Shown here one piece after another: positions 43,652 through 52,912 of a stretch of DNA of 63,524 nt; within the stretch, counting starts at the first letter, position 1; the number at the start of each line of letters is the position of its first letter. The stretch is taken from assembly GCA_018241125.1 (NCBI GenBank), contig JAFEEL010000053.1:1-63524 (forward strand), written 5' to 3'. This DNA comes from Pseudomonadota bacterium (GTDB lineage: Bacteria; Pseudomonadota; Gammaproteobacteria; Xanthomonadales; Xanthomonadaceae). Below the pieces are notes generated by a model. It was not told the DNA's origin and ran no database searches. It saw only the letters and a list, made by a program, of their open reading frames with translations. Made by a program: the position numbers and the translations under genes.

Positions 43652-44604
43652 GCGTGGAAATCCTTCAAGGCGGTATCGAAATCCGCGGGCGTGCCGATGG
43701 CGCGCGCATCGAGGGAACGATCAATGCGCTTGATCAGGCCGGCCAGCACCTTGCCGGGGCCGCATTCGATCACCCGGGTAGCGCCGCGATCGCGCAGCTC
43801 CTGCACGCAGCCGGTCCACTGCACCGGCTGATGCAACTGGCGCGTGAGCGCATCGCGAATCGCGGCCGGGTCGTCGTGGCTGCGCACATCGGCGTTGTGC
43901 ACCACCGGAATCGACGGCGCACTCCAGCCGATCGTCGCCATGCGGGCGGCCAGTCGCTCCGCCGCGCCATGCATCAGGGCCGTGTGCGAGGGTACCGACA
44001 CCGGCAGTTTGACCGCCTTGCGCACACCGCTTTGGGCGAGCTTGGCCAACGCCCGATCCACCGCTGCGGCGTGCCCGGCGATCACGGTCTGGCCGGGGCT
44101 GTTGAAGTTGGCCGGTGCGACCACTTCCGCGCCGGCCACCTGCTCGCAGATTTCCGCGATCAGCTCGTCGTCGGCGCCGAGCACGGCCGCCATCGCGCCC
44201 ACGCCCACCGGCACAGCTTCCTGCATCAGCCGCCCGCGCTCGCGCACCAGACCGGCCGCGTCATGCAACGACAACACGCCGGCGGCGACCAGCGCGGTGT
44301 ATTCGCCGAGGCTGTGCCCGGCCAGCAGTACGGGCCGCGTGCCGCCGGCCGCGAGCCATGCGCGCCAGACGCCGATGCCGGCCGCCAGCAGTGCCGGCTG
44401 GGTGAACTCGGTGCGGTTCAACTCGGTCTCCGGGCCTTCTTGCGACAACCTCCACAGGTCGATGCCGGCCCCTGTCGATGCTTCGGTGAAGGCTGCGCGC
44501 ACCTGCGGATGCACCGCCGCCAGTTCGGCCAGCATGCCCACGGCTTGCGAGCCTTGACCGGGGAAGACGAAGGCCAGAGAAGAGGAAGTCGCTGAGTCGG
44601 ACAT
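43648..44604 (-). CDS. fabD: Malonyl-CoA:ACP transacylase
   Basis: Loads malonate onto ACP. About 318 residues from the ATG at 44604; the open frame goes on to 44805 but through the 17-bp repeats. FVFPGQGSQAVGM opens the fold, the nucleophile is in GHSLGEYTALVAAG and the catalytic His in VPSHTALM. In many relatives fabH, plsX and rpmF lie upstream; here the next gene upstream is the divergent ccmA, so this fab run starts with fabD. Confidence 0.97.
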   Translation of the reverse strand: MSDSATSSSLAFVFPGQGSQAVGMLAELAAVHPQVRAAFTEASTGAGIDLWRLSQEGPETELNRTEFTQPALLAAGIGVWRAWLAAGGTRPVLLAGHSLGEYTALVAAGVLSLHDAAGLVRERGRLMQEAVPVGVGAMAAVLGADDELIAEICEQVAGAEVVAPANFNSPGQTVIAGHAAAVDRALAKLAQSGVRKAVKLPVSVPSHTALMHGAAERLAARMATIGWSAPSIPVVHNADVRSHDDPAAIRDALTRQLHQPVQWTGCVQELRDRGATRVIECGPGKVLAGLIKRIDRSLDARAIGTPADFDTALKDFHA

Positions 44605-44683
44605 TGCGTGAGCACCGGGCGGACGGGAAGCGCCCATTGTATCCGCACCGTCGGCAGCGCTTGCAGTGTGGTTCGGGCTACCC

Positions 44684-44751
44684 GTGCCACTGCGTTTCCC
44701 GTGCCACTGCGTTTCCCGTGCCACTGCGTTTCCCGTGCCACTGCGTTTCCC
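44684..44751. repeat. 17-bp tandem repeat, four perfect copies
   Basis: GTGCCACTGCGTTTCCC is repeated exactly at 44684, 44701, 44718 and 44735. It lies in the 264-bp region between the divergent starts of fabD and ccmA. Nothing else recognisable is seen in that region, so both promoters must be in or beside the repeats. Confidence 0.95.
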
Positions 44752-44868
44752 GGGCCCTGCTGGCTTGGGAGCACTCACATCGCCATTCGACCGCACCACG
44801 TACACTGGCTAGAATCCGCCGCCAGTGTGTGACTGCGCCCCTTGAACGAATCCTGCCTCCTCGCCCCG

Positions 44869-45507
44869 ATGCTCACGGTCACGTGCCTACGTTTTCATCG
44901 CAACGATGAGTGCGTGTTCGGGCCATTGGACTTCGACGTGCAGGCAGGCGAAGCGTTGCTGATCACCGGCGGCAACGGCGCCGGCAAGACCACCTTGCTG
45001 CGCGTGTTGGCCGGGCTGCTGCGTGCAGGCGAAGGCGACTTGCAGTGGCACGGCGAAACCTGCACCAGACTGCCGCCCGACGCGATCGCCTTCGTGGGTC
45101 ATCTACCGGGCCACAAGGCCGATCTGAGCAGCATGGACAACCTGCGCTGGGCGCTGGGCATGCACGGCGGCAACGCAAATCTTGCGCACGCGCTGGCCGA
45201 TGTCGGCCTTGCCGGGTTCGAGGATACGCCCGCCGGGCGTTTGTCCGCCGGCCAGCGCAAGCGGCTTTCGCTGGCACGCCTGCTGTTGTCTCCGGCCACG
45301 TTGTGGCTGCTCGACGAGCCCTACGCGAATCTCGACCGCGACGGCATGGCACTGGTCGATCGCCTGCTCGACCGGCATCTGCACGCCGGCGGCGCGGCCC
45401 TGCTCACTACCCACGGCGCCTACGCGCCGCCACCAGTGCGCGTTCGTACGTTGCTGCTCGACGGGAACGATCCGGCCGGCGACGCTACGATGGAGTCGTC
45501 GCCATGA
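44869..45507 (+). CDS. ccmA: Cytochrome c maturation ATP-binding protein CcmA
   Basis: ATPase of the CcmABCD system that releases heme-loaded CcmE. About 212 residues from the ATG at 44869; a TTG at 44842 would add nine residues. Walker A is [18 protein letters not shown], the ABC signature [15 protein letters not shown] and Walker [13 protein letters not shown]. First gene of the ccm operon, overlapping ccmB by four bases; transcribed away from fabD. Confidence 0.94.
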   Translation: MLTVTCLRFHRNDECVFGPLDFDVQAGEALLITGGNGAGKTTLLRVLAGLLRAGEGDLQWHGETCTRLPPDAIAFVGHLPGHKADLSSMDNLRWALGMHGGNANLAHALADVGLAGFEDTPAGRLSAGQRKRLSLARLLLSPATLWLLDEPYANLDRDGMALVDRLLDRHLHAGGAALLTTHGAYAPPPVRVRTLLLDGNDPAGDATMESSP

Positions 45508-46187
45508 CGGTGCCGAGCCTTGCAGGTGCCGCCCGCGCCATGGTGGCCCGCGACCTGCGCCTGACGTGGGCACGGCGCGGAGACAGCCTGCAACCGCTAT
45601 TGTTCACGGTGCTGGTGGTGGCGCTGTTCCCGCTGGCGCTGGGCAGCGAAAAGGCGCGGCTGGCGGCGCTGGCGCCGGGCGCGATCTGGGTCGCGGCACT
45701 GCTCGCCTCCTTGCAGGGGCTGGATTCGCTGTTTCGCAGCGATGTCGAAGACGGCAGCCTCGAACAGCAACTGCTCGCACCGGTGCCGCTGTCGCTGCTG
45801 CTGGGCATGCGCATGCTCGCCCACTGGCTGACCGGATCGGTGCCGTTGATTCTGGTCGCGCCGCTGCTGGCGCAACTGCTGTTCCTGCCCGCTGGCTTGC
45901 TCACGCCGCTGCTGGTCTCGCTGCTGCTGGGCACGCCGCTGCTGGTGCTGCTGGGCGCGAGCGTGGCCGCGCTGACGGTCGGGATGCGTCGCTCTGGTAT
46001 GCTATTGCCCTTGCTCGCGCTGCCGTTGTACGTGCCGGTGCTGGTGTTCGGTGCAGGCAGCGTGATGGCCGCCGCGCAAGGCCAGGATTGGCTGGGCGCG
46101 ATCGCGTTGCTCGCTGCCGGCCTCGTGCTGGCGGTCGTGCTGGCGCCTCTGGCGGCCGCCGCCGCCATTCGCATCGCCATGCCATGA
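45504..46187 (+). CDS. ccmB: Heme exporter membrane protein CcmB
   Basis: Inner-membrane subunit of the CcmABCD complex. About 227 residues from the ATG at 45504 (ATGA overlap with ccmA). [20 protein letters not shown] and [20 protein letters not shown] match the family N-terminus; six hydrophobic segments follow. The longer open frame upstream lies inside ccmA and is not used. Confidence 0.95.
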   Translation: MTVPSLAGAARAMVARDLRLTWARRGDSLQPLLFTVLVVALFPLALGSEKARLAALAPGAIWVAALLASLQGLDSLFRSDVEDGSLEQQLLAPVPLSLLLGMRMLAHWLTGSVPLILVAPLLAQLLFLPAGLLTPLLVSLLLGTPLLVLLGASVAALTVGMRRSGMLLPLLALPLYVPVLVFGAGSVMAAAQGQDWLGAIALLAAGLVLAVVLAPLAAAAAIRIAMP

Positions 46188-46227
46188 ACCACATCCAATC
46201 CACCACCGCCGCAGGCGCCGCGCGCCG

Positions 46228-46977
46228 ATGAAGTCGATCTGGCTGTGGTTCAACCAGCTCGGCTCGCCACCGAACTTCCACCGCTACGCCACGCGCTGGA
46301 TCGGCTGGTGGTTCGGCGCGTCCTTGCTGTTGCTTGCGATCGGCATCTACGGCGCGCTGTTCGTGGTGCCTGCCGACTACCAGCAGGGCGACAGCTACCG
46401 CATCTTGTTCATCCACGTTCCTTGCGCGTGGATGAGCCTGTTCGTGTACACCACGATGGCGGTGCAGGCGTTCATCGGCATCGTCTGGCGCATCAAGCTG
46501 TGCGAAATCCTGTCGATGGCCTGCGCGCCCATCGGCGCGATCTTCACCGCGATCACCCTGGCCACCGGTGCGATCTGGGGCCGGCCGATGTGGGGCGCAT
46601 GGTGGGATTGGGATCCGCGCCTGACCTCCGAACTGGTGCTGCTGTTTCTGTATCTGGGCGTGATCGCGCTGGATGCCTCGATCGAGGATCGCCGCCGCGG
46701 CGCACGCGCGGCGGGGTTTCTGGCGATGATCGGCCTGATCAACCTGCCGATCATCCACTACTCGGTGCAGTGGTGGAACTCGCTGCATCAAGGTCGCACC
46801 ATCATGCTGCTGGGCCCTTCGAAGATGGACTCCTCGATGATCGCCCCACTGCTGGCCACGGTGGCCGGCATGCAGTGCTGGTTCGCCGGCTCGTTGTTGT
46901 CGCGGGCGCGCACGATGCTCATCGAGCGCGAAGCAGGCAAGGCGTGGACGGCGCAGATGGCGCAGGCAAACGCGTGA
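46228..46977 (+). CDS. ccmC: Heme-handling membrane protein CcmC
   Basis: Presents heme to CcmE in the periplasm. 249 residues, six transmembrane segments. The tryptophan-rich motif WGAWWDWDPRLTSELVL and flanking histidines in FIHVPCAWMS and IIHYSVQWWNSLHQG are those of the heme-handling family. Starts 40 bp after ccmB; its stop overlaps the ccmD start (GTGA). Confidence 0.97.
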   Translation: MKSIWLWFNQLGSPPNFHRYATRWIGWWFGASLLLLAIGIYGALFVVPADYQQGDSYRILFIHVPCAWMSLFVYTTMAVQAFIGIVWRIKLCEILSMACAPIGAIFTAITLATGAIWGRPMWGAWWDWDPRLTSELVLLFLYLGVIALDASIEDRRRGARAAGFLAMIGLINLPIIHYSVQWWNSLHQGRTIMLLGPSKMDSSMIAPLLATVAGMQCWFAGSLLSRARTMLIEREAGKAWTAQMAQANA

Positions 46978-47135
46978 CCTACCTGCCGTACATCATCGGC
47001 GCCTATGCGGTGTTCGCAGTCGCTCTGGCCTGGGACGGGCTGGCGCCGCTGTTCAAATATCGTCGCCTGCTGCGGGCGATCCGCGGCAGGGCGGCCCGTG
47101 TGGCCAGCACGAAGAACGACCGGAGGTCTGCGTGA
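46974..47135 (+). CDS. ccmD: Heme exporter protein CcmD
   Basis: 53-residue membrane protein from a GTG at 46974. One hydrophobic helix (YIIGAYAVFAVALAWDGLAP) is followed by a basic cytoplasmic stretch (YRRLLRAIRGRAARV), the CcmD layout. It stabilises the CcmC–CcmE–heme intermediate. It overlaps both ccmC and ccmE by four bases. Confidence 0.9.
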   Translation: MTYLPYIIGAYAVFAVALAWDGLAPLFKYRRLLRAIRGRAARVASTKNDRRSA

Positions 47136-47650
47136 ACCCGACCCGCAAGCGTCGCCTGGGTCTGTTGCTGGTGCTGCTGGCCGCGATCGCGGTGGCCGGT
47201 ACGTTGGTGATCGTCGCCTTGCAACACAACGTGCGCTATCTGCTCACGCCCAGCGACGTCGCCGCCGGGCAAGCCCAGGCCGGACGCGTGTTCCGCCTCG
47301 GCGGCGTGGTCTGCGAGGGCTCGATCGCGCGCACGCCGGACACACTGGACGTGCGTTTCATCGTCACCGACCGCATCCACCAGATCCCGGTGCGCTACCA
47401 CGGCATCCTGCCCGACCTGTTCCGCGCCGGGCAGAGCATCATCGCCACCGGCACCCTCAAGCCCGACGGCTTCCATGCCGACGAGGTGCTGGCCAAACAC
47501 GACGAAACCTACATGCCCAAGGAAGTCGAGGAAGCCATCGCCAAGGGCAAGGCGCTGCCGCACACCGCGTGCGCGCCGCCGCCGGCTGCTTCTGCCCTTC
47601 CCCCTCCGGGGGAAGGTGGCGCGACAGCGCCGGATGAGGGGCGACGGTAG
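47132..47650 (+). CDS. ccmE: Periplasmic heme chaperone CcmE
   Basis: Carries heme covalently on a histidine and passes it to CcmF. 172 residues from a GTG at 47132. One N-terminal membrane anchor (LGLLLVLLAAIAVAGTLVIV), the OB-fold barrel with FRLGGVVCEGSI and the heme-binding LAKHDETYMPKE are present. The last ~25 residues (PPPAASALPPPGEGGATAPD) do not match the family; the DNA there is a dispersed palindromic repeat (CCCCCTCCGGGGG…), so the tail looks like a repeat insertion that was tolerated. Confidence 0.95.
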   Translation: MNPTRKRRLGLLLVLLAAIAVAGTLVIVALQHNVRYLLTPSDVAAGQAQAGRVFRLGGVVCEGSIARTPDTLDVRFIVTDRIHQIPVRYHGILPDLFRAGQSIIATGTLKPDGFHADEVLAKHDETYMPKEVEEAIAKGKALPHTACAPPPAASALPPPGEGGATAPDEGRR

Positions 47651-47745
47651 CGCGATGGCGTCACTGTTCCTCATTGAATCGTCCCTCACCCCTACCCTTC
47701 TCCCGGCGGGAGAGGGGCTCGTGTCTACCATGGAATGTACGACTG
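47585..47745. repeat. Dispersed palindromic repeats at the ccmE–ccmF junction
   Basis: Two palindrome-based units are seen: CTTCCCCCTCCGGGGGAAGG with the following GCGCGACAGCGCC (about 47588–47640), and CCCTTCTCCCGGCGGGAGAGG (about 47695–47717). They cover the 3' end of ccmE and all of the 95-bp gap to ccmF. No gene lies here. Confidence 0.8.
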
Positions 47746-49668
47746 GTGCTGCCTGAACTGGGCCAATTCGCGCTGATCCTCGCCCTGCTGCTGGCGCTGC
47801 TGCAGGCGTTGCTGCCCTTGCTGGGCGCGCAGCGCGGCCTCGACAGCTGGATGCGGATGGCGCGGCCTGCCGCTTACGCGCAGGCGCTGTTCGTGGTCGG
47901 TGCGTTCGCCATCCTGATCCATGCGTTCGTCGTCCACGACTTCTCGATCGCCTACGTGGCGCGCAACTCCAACACCCTGTTGCCCCTGCCCTACTGCGTG
48001 GCGGCGGTGTGGGGTGCGCACGAGGGCTCGCTGCTGCTGTGGATTCTGATCCTGGCGCTGTGGACGGCGGCGGTCGCACGTTTTTCGCGGTCGCTGCCGC
48101 TGCCCGTGGTCGCCCGCGTACTGGGCGTGATGGGTGTGGTGAGCTGCGGCTTCCTGCTGTTCACCTTGTTCACCTCCGATCCCTTCGCGCGCCTGCTGCC
48201 GGCACCGCCCGAGGGAGCCGACCTCAACCCGCTGCTGCAAGACCCCGGGCTGGCGATGCACCCGCCGATTCTCTACAGCGGCTACGTGGGCACCACGGTG
48301 GCATTCGCCTTCGCCATCGCCGCCTTGCTCGATGGCCGCGTGGATGCCCGCTGGGTGCGCTGGTCGCGGCCGTGGACGAATGTGGCATGGGCACTGCTGA
48401 CTTGCGGCATCGCCATCGGCTCGTGGTGGTCTTATTACGTGCTCGGCTGGGGCGGCTGGTGGTTCTGGGATCCGGTCGAAAACGCCTCGTTCATGCCGTG
48501 GCTGGCCGGTGCGGCGCTGATCCATTCGCAAGCGGTCACCGAAAAGCGCGGCAGTTTCCGCGGCTGGACGCTGTTGCTGGCCATCGCGGCGTTCTCGCTG
48601 TCGCTGCTGGGCACGTTCCTGGTGCGCTCGGGCGTGATCACCTCGGTGCATGCGTTCGCGGCCGACCCGTCGCGCGGCGTGTTCATCCTGGTCTTCCTCG
48701 GATTGGTGATCGGCGGCTCGTTGCTGTTGTATGCGCTGCGCGCCCCACGTGACGACGACGGCGCGCCGTTCACTCTGGCCTCGCGCGAAACCCTGATCCT
48801 GATGAACAACCTGTTGCTGACCTGCGCCTGCGCGATGGTGCTGATCGGCACCCTGTTCCCGCTGCTGGCCGATGCGCTCAAGCTCGGGCGCTTTTCGGTC
48901 GGGCCGCCCTACTTCGGCACCATGTTCGCGCTGCTGATGGCGCCGTTGCTGCTGCTGATTCCGTTCGGCCCGCTCACGCGCTGGCAGCGCGAGCAGGCTT
49001 CCACGCCGATCAAGTTGCTGGCGCCGTGGTTCGGGTTGGCGCTGATCGGCGGTGCGCTGGCGTTCGTCACGATCCCGCATGGCGGCTGGAAGCCCGCGCT
49101 TGGCATCGCCATCGCGGTGTGGCTGGTCGCCGGCACCGTGCGCTTCGTGTACCGACGCTTGACGATGAGCGGGCAGCGTTTCACCGCCGAAATGCTCGGC
49201 ATGAGTCTGGCCCACATCGGCGTGGCAGTGTTCTTTTTCGGCGTGCTGATGACCGAAGCGCTGAGCGTGGAAAAAGACGTGGCCGTCGCACCGGGGCACT
49301 CGATCGAAGCAGCGGGCTACGACTTTCGCTTCGACGGCGTGCGTCGCATGCAGGGCCCGAATTTCGTTTCCGACCAAGCGCAGGTGACGGTCACCCACAA
49401 CGATATGCCGGTGACCACGCTGCGCCCGGACAAGCGCCAGTACGCCGCCGGCGGGCAGATCATGTCCAAGCCGGCGATCGACCCGGGCCTGAGCCGCGAT
49501 TTGTTCGTCGCGCTGGGCGATTCACTGGACGATCGCAGTAGCTGGGCGCTGCGCGTGTACGTCAAGCCGTGGGTGCGCTGCATCTGGCTGGGCGCGTTGC
49601 TGATGGCGCTGGGCGGCATCGTCACCGCCACCGATCGCCGCTTCCGGCGTGCGCCGCAGGAGCGCTGA
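47746..49668 (+). CDS. ccmF: Cytochrome c heme lyase subunit CcmF
   Basis: Large inner-membrane protein that transfers heme from CcmE to apocytochrome c. About 640 residues from the GTG at 47746, which gives the family N-terminus LPELGQFALILALLLA. The open frame starts earlier (47674) but through repeat DNA. The WWD motif GWGGWWFWDPVENASFMPWL is intact, about 14 hydrophobic segments are seen, and the periplasmic C-terminal region with YDFRFDGVRRMQGPNF follows. Confidence 0.95.
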   Translation: MLPELGQFALILALLLALLQALLPLLGAQRGLDSWMRMARPAAYAQALFVVGAFAILIHAFVVHDFSIAYVARNSNTLLPLPYCVAAVWGAHEGSLLLWILILALWTAAVARFSRSLPLPVVARVLGVMGVVSCGFLLFTLFTSDPFARLLPAPPEGADLNPLLQDPGLAMHPPILYSGYVGTTVAFAFAIAALLDGRVDARWVRWSRPWTNVAWALLTCGIAIGSWWSYYVLGWGGWWFWDPVENASFMPWLAGAALIHSQAVTEKRGSFRGWTLLLAIAAFSLSLLGTFLVRSGVITSVHAFAADPSRGVFILVFLGLVIGGSLLLYALRAPRDDDGAPFTLASRETLILMNNLLLTCACAMVLIGTLFPLLADALKLGRFSVGPPYFGTMFALLMAPLLLLIPFGPLTRWQREQASTPIKLLAPWFGLALIGGALAFVTIPHGGWKPALGIAIAVWLVAGTVRFVYRRLTMSGQRFTAEMLGMSLAHIGVAVFFFGVLMTEALSVEKDVAVAPGHSIEAAGYDFRFDGVRRMQGPNFVSDQAQVTVTHNDMPVTTLRPDKRQYAAGGQIMSKPAIDPGLSRDLFVALGDSLDDRSSWALRVYVKPWVRCIWLGALLMALGGIVTATDRRFRRAPQER

Positions 49669-49669
49669 C

Positions 49670-50224
49670 GTGCTGCGTCGTCTGCTGCCACTGTTCGTGT
49701 TTCTCGCCCTGGCCGCGCTGCTGGCGGTGGGCATCGGATTGAGCCGCAATCCCGACCGCACGGCTTTGCCCTCCACACTGATCGGCAAACCGGCGCCGGG
49801 CTTCGCGTTGCCGCTGCTCGATCCTGCGGCAGCGACTTCGTCGCCGGCGCGCATCGTGCATTCGCGTGAACTGGCCGGCAAGCCTTACGTGCTCAACGTC
49901 TGGGGCAGTTGGTGCGTGAACTGCCGCGAAGAGCACCCGCTGGTGAGCGCGCTGGCGGCCAGTGGCGCGACCGTGGTCGGCTACAACTACCACGACGATC
50001 CGGCCGATGCGCGCCGCTGGCTGGCGCAGTTCGGCAATCCGTATGCGCTGATCGTGGCCGACGAAGACGGCCGCAACGCGCTCGACTGGGGCATTTACGG
50101 CGCGCCGGAAACCTATGTCGTGGACGCCCGCGGCATCGTGCGCTTCAAGCACGTCGGCGAGTTGACGCCACAGATCGTCGCCGAGCAAATCAAGCCGCTG
50201 CTGGCTGCCGGGGCCGCGCGATGA
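49670..50224 (+). CDS. ccmG: Thiol:disulfide oxidoreductase CcmG/DsbE
   Basis: Membrane-anchored thioredoxin that reduces apocytochrome c cysteines. About 184 residues from the GTG at 49670, with AGGAG about eight bases upstream; an earlier GTG (49649) lies inside ccmF. The anchor is LPLFVFLALAALLAVGIGL, the active site WCVNC in VLNVWGSWCVNCREEHP, and the family-typical GIYGAPETYVVD with cis-Pro follows. Overlaps ccmH by four bases. Confidence 0.95.
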   Translation: MLRRLLPLFVFLALAALLAVGIGLSRNPDRTALPSTLIGKPAPGFALPLLDPAAATSSPARIVHSRELAGKPYVLNVWGSWCVNCREEHPLVSALAASGATVVGYNYHDDPADARRWLAQFGNPYALIVADEDGRNALDWGIYGAPETYVVDARGIVRFKHVGELTPQIVAEQIKPLLAAGAAR

Positions 50225-50721
50225 AACATCGGCCGACGACTTGCATCATGCTCGCGCTGGCCTGCCTGTTGGCGCTGCTGATGCCGGCCACTGCGCTGGC
50301 GCAGGCGCAGCAGCCGGACACGCCGCTGGTGTTCCGCGACGGTGTGGAGGAGGCGCGCTTCCATGCGCTCACGGTGTCGCTGCGCTGCGTGATGTGCCAG
50401 AACGAATCGCTGGCCGATTCGCAGGCCATGATCGCCCGCGACCTGCGCCGGCAGATCCTCGAACTGATGCGCCAAGGGCAGTCCGATGCTCAGATCCGCC
50501 AGTTCCTCGTCGCCCGCTACGGCCAGTTCGTGCTGTACCAGCCGCGGGTGGAGCCGGCGACGTGGGCCTTGTGGTTCGGCCCGCCGCTGCTGCTGCTCGG
50601 CGGCTGTTTCGCGCTGGTGATGGTCGTGCGCAAACGCGCCGCACGTGCGCGCATGCAGGCCACCGCAAACACGGCGACGTACGCCGACGCAGCGCCTCCG
50701 GAATCCAGCGAGGACTGGTGA
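50221..50721 (+). CDS. ccmH: Cytochrome c maturation protein CcmH
   Basis: Membrane-bound thiol protein of the heme-ligation module. About 166 residues. Signal peptide (first ~27 residues), redox motif LRCVMCQNESLADSQ, DLRRQILELMRQGQSDAQI and a C-terminal membrane helix (FGPPLLLLGGCFALVMVV). This is the short CcmH; the TPR part is a separate gene (ccmI) that starts on its stop codon. Confidence 0.95.
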   Translation: MKHRPTTCIMLALACLLALLMPATALAQAQQPDTPLVFRDGVEEARFHALTVSLRCVMCQNESLADSQAMIARDLRRQILELMRQGQSDAQIRQFLVARYGQFVLYQPRVEPATWALWFGPPLLLLGGCFALVMVVRKRAARARMQATANTATYADAAPPESSEDW

Positions 50722-51728
50722 TGCAGCCGAGCTTCCTCATCGCCGTGTTCGCGATGCTCGCCGTGGCCGGCGCCTTCGTGCTGCCGCCGTTGTGGCGCGG
50801 CGCCCGCAGCGTCGCGCTCGCGGTGGCCGTTTTTGTGCCACTGGCCGCGGTGCCGATGTACATGCTGCTGGGGACGCCAGCCGCGTTGAATGCGGCCGCG
50901 TCGACCGGCAAGCAGGGAATCGATCAGGAGATCGATACGCTGGCACAGCGCATGCAGGCCGACCCGGGCAACCTCGACGGCTGGGTGCTGCTGGCGCGTG
51001 CGCGCAAGGCGCAGGGCCGTTTCGCCGACTCGAAACAGGCGCTCGAACGCGCGCTCAAGTTGGCGCCCAAGGAGCCGGCCCTGATGGTGGATCTGGCCGA
51101 AACGATGGCGCAGGCCGACCCCAGGCACCACTTCGACGACGCTGCGCTCAAGTTGCTGCAATCGGCCCAGACCATCGACCCGAAAAATCAGCGCGCGCTG
51201 TGGTTCCTTGGTATCGCCAAGTATCAACGCGATGACTTCGCCGGCGCTGCCGCCACCTGGCAACCGCTGCTGGCGCTGGCGCCGGCCAACACGCGCGCGC
51301 CGTTGCTGCAACAGATCGACGCCGCGCGCGCCAAGGCCGGATTGCCGCCGTTGCCGGCCGACGCCCTTCCCGCAGCGTCGCCGCCGCTGTTGCAGGTGCG
51401 CGTGGACATCGCGCCCGACCTGCGCGTGAAGCTCAAGCCCGATGACGTATTGTTCGTGTTCGCCCGCGCCATCGGCGGGCCACCCATGCCGCTGGCGGTC
51501 AAACGCATCCCGGCGAAGGATTTTCCACAGACGCTGACCTTGTCGGACGACGACGGCCCGATGCCCACGCTGCGTCTGTCGCAACAAACATCGGTGACGC
51601 TGGAAGCGCGTGTCTCGCATTCGGGAGAGGCCACCGCACAGGCGGGCGATTTCGAAGCCGCGCCAGTGACGGCAACCGTGGGCGCGAAGAATGCCACCGT
51701 GCTGGGCATCGACAAGGTTCACCCATGA
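50721..51728 (+). CDS. ccmI: Cytochrome c maturation TPR protein CcmI
   Basis: Binds apocytochrome c C-termini and delivers them to CcmFH. About 335 residues. Two N-terminal transmembrane helices (residues ~5–25 and ~35–50), then TPR repeats (LAQRMQADPGNLDGWVLLAR, FADSKQALERALKLAPKEP, WFLGIAKYQRDDFAGAAATW) and a C-terminal periplasmic beta domain. The start shares one base with the ccmH stop. Its own stop overlaps the next gene by four bases, so the operon continues into sulfur metabolism. Confidence 0.93.
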   Translation: MQPSFLIAVFAMLAVAGAFVLPPLWRGARSVALAVAVFVPLAAVPMYMLLGTPAALNAAASTGKQGIDQEIDTLAQRMQADPGNLDGWVLLARARKAQGRFADSKQALERALKLAPKEPALMVDLAETMAQADPRHHFDDAALKLLQSAQTIDPKNQRALWFLGIAKYQRDDFAGAAATWQPLLALAPANTRAPLLQQIDAARAKAGLPPLPADALPAASPPLLQVRVDIAPDLRVKLKPDDVLFVFARAIGGPPMPLAVKRIPAKDFPQTLTLSDDDGPMPTLRLSQQTSVTLEARVSHSGEATAQAGDFEAAPVTATVGAKNATVLGIDKVHP

Positions 51729-52849
51729 CCGAGTTCATTCCACCCGGCACGCGCTGGTTCGAACTGCCCTCGCCGTTTGCGATGAAGCGCGGCAGCGCAT
51801 TGCACGGCGCTCGTCTGGCGTATGAAACGTGGGGCACGCTCAACCCAGCCCGCGACAACGCCATCCTGATTCTCACCGGCCTGTCGCCCAGCGCACACGT
51901 CGCAGCCAACGCCGGCAACCCCGAAGCCGGCTGGTGGGAAGCCATGTGCGGATCGGGCAAGGCGATCGACACCGACCGCTGGTTCGTGATCTGCGCCAAC
52001 TCGCTGGGCGGTTGCAAGGGCTCGACCGGCCCGGCGTCCATCGACCCGGCGACCGGCAGCGTCTATCGCCTGACGTTTCCCGAGTTGTCCGTCGAGGACA
52101 TCGCCAATGCCGCATTCGAACTGGTGCGCGGCCTGGGCATCGCCACCATCGCCTGCACCTTCGGCTGCTCGATGGGCGCGATGAGCGCGCTGGCGTTGGC
52201 CAGCATGCATCCGGGTGCGACACGCACGATGGCCAACATCTCCGGTGCGGTGCAGTCGCTGCCGTTCTCGATCGCCATCCGTTCGCTGCAACGCGAGGCG
52301 ATCCGGCTGGATCCGAACTGGAACGAAGGCCGTTACAGCGATCTGGCGTATCCCGAACAGGGCATGCGCATGGCGCGCAAGCTGGGGGTCATCACCTATC
52401 GCTCGTCGCTGGAATGGAGCGGGCGTTTCGGGCGCGTGCGTCTGGATGGCGAGCAGCGCGAGGGCGAGGATCCATTCGGGCTGGAGTTCCAGGTCGAAAG
52501 CTATCTGGAAGGCCACGCACGCCGCTTCGTGCGCCAGTTCGACCCCAACTGCTACCTCTACCTGAGCCGCTCGATGGACTGGTTCGACCTGTCCGAATAC
52601 GGCCACGGCGATGCCGATGCGGCGTTGCGCACAATCCATTTGCACAAGGCACTGGTGATCGGCGTGGAAACCGACATCCTGTTCCCGCTGCAACAACAAC
52701 AGCAGATCGCCGATGGCCTGCACGCCGGCGGCGCCGACGTCACCTTCGCGCCGCTGCCCTCACCACAAGGGCACGATGCGTTTCTCGTGGACATCGCGCG
52801 CTTTGGGCCAGCCGTTCGCGAATTCCTTGAAAGCCTGTCATGCACTTGA
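51725..52849 (+). CDS. MetX-family acyltransferase, probable serine O-succinyltransferase
   Basis: 374 residues, alpha/beta-hydrolase fold. The nucleophile is the serine of GCSMGAMSALALA, the catalytic Asp is in GVETDILFPLQQ and the His in GHDAFLVD. The N-terminus MTEFIPPGTRWFELPSPFAM and the YETWGTL, DTDRWFVICANSLGGC and DPFGLEFQVESYLEGHA segments agree with the xanthomonad group reported as serine O-succinyltransferases (cysteine synthesis) rather than homoserine acyltransferases; this is from memory and sequence alone does not prove the substrate. The ATGA overlap with ccmI means it is translated with the cytochrome c maturation genes. A short C-terminus-like remnant follows it. Confidence 0.85.
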   Translation: MTEFIPPGTRWFELPSPFAMKRGSALHGARLAYETWGTLNPARDNAILILTGLSPSAHVAANAGNPEAGWWEAMCGSGKAIDTDRWFVICANSLGGCKGSTGPASIDPATGSVYRLTFPELSVEDIANAAFELVRGLGIATIACTFGCSMGAMSALALASMHPGATRTMANISGAVQSLPFSIAIRSLQREAIRLDPNWNEGRYSDLAYPEQGMRMARKLGVITYRSSLEWSGRFGRVRLDGEQREGEDPFGLEFQVESYLEGHARRFVRQFDPNCYLYLSRSMDWFDLSEYGHGDADAALRTIHLHKALVIGVETDILFPLQQQQQIADGLHAGGADVTFAPLPSPQGHDAFLVDIARFGPAVREFLESLSCT

Positions 52850-52912
52850 TGGCCGATCAGGGTGAGGAGGATTGATCGTGATCGCAGATCGAGGCAATCC
52901 GTCTCGAACCAC

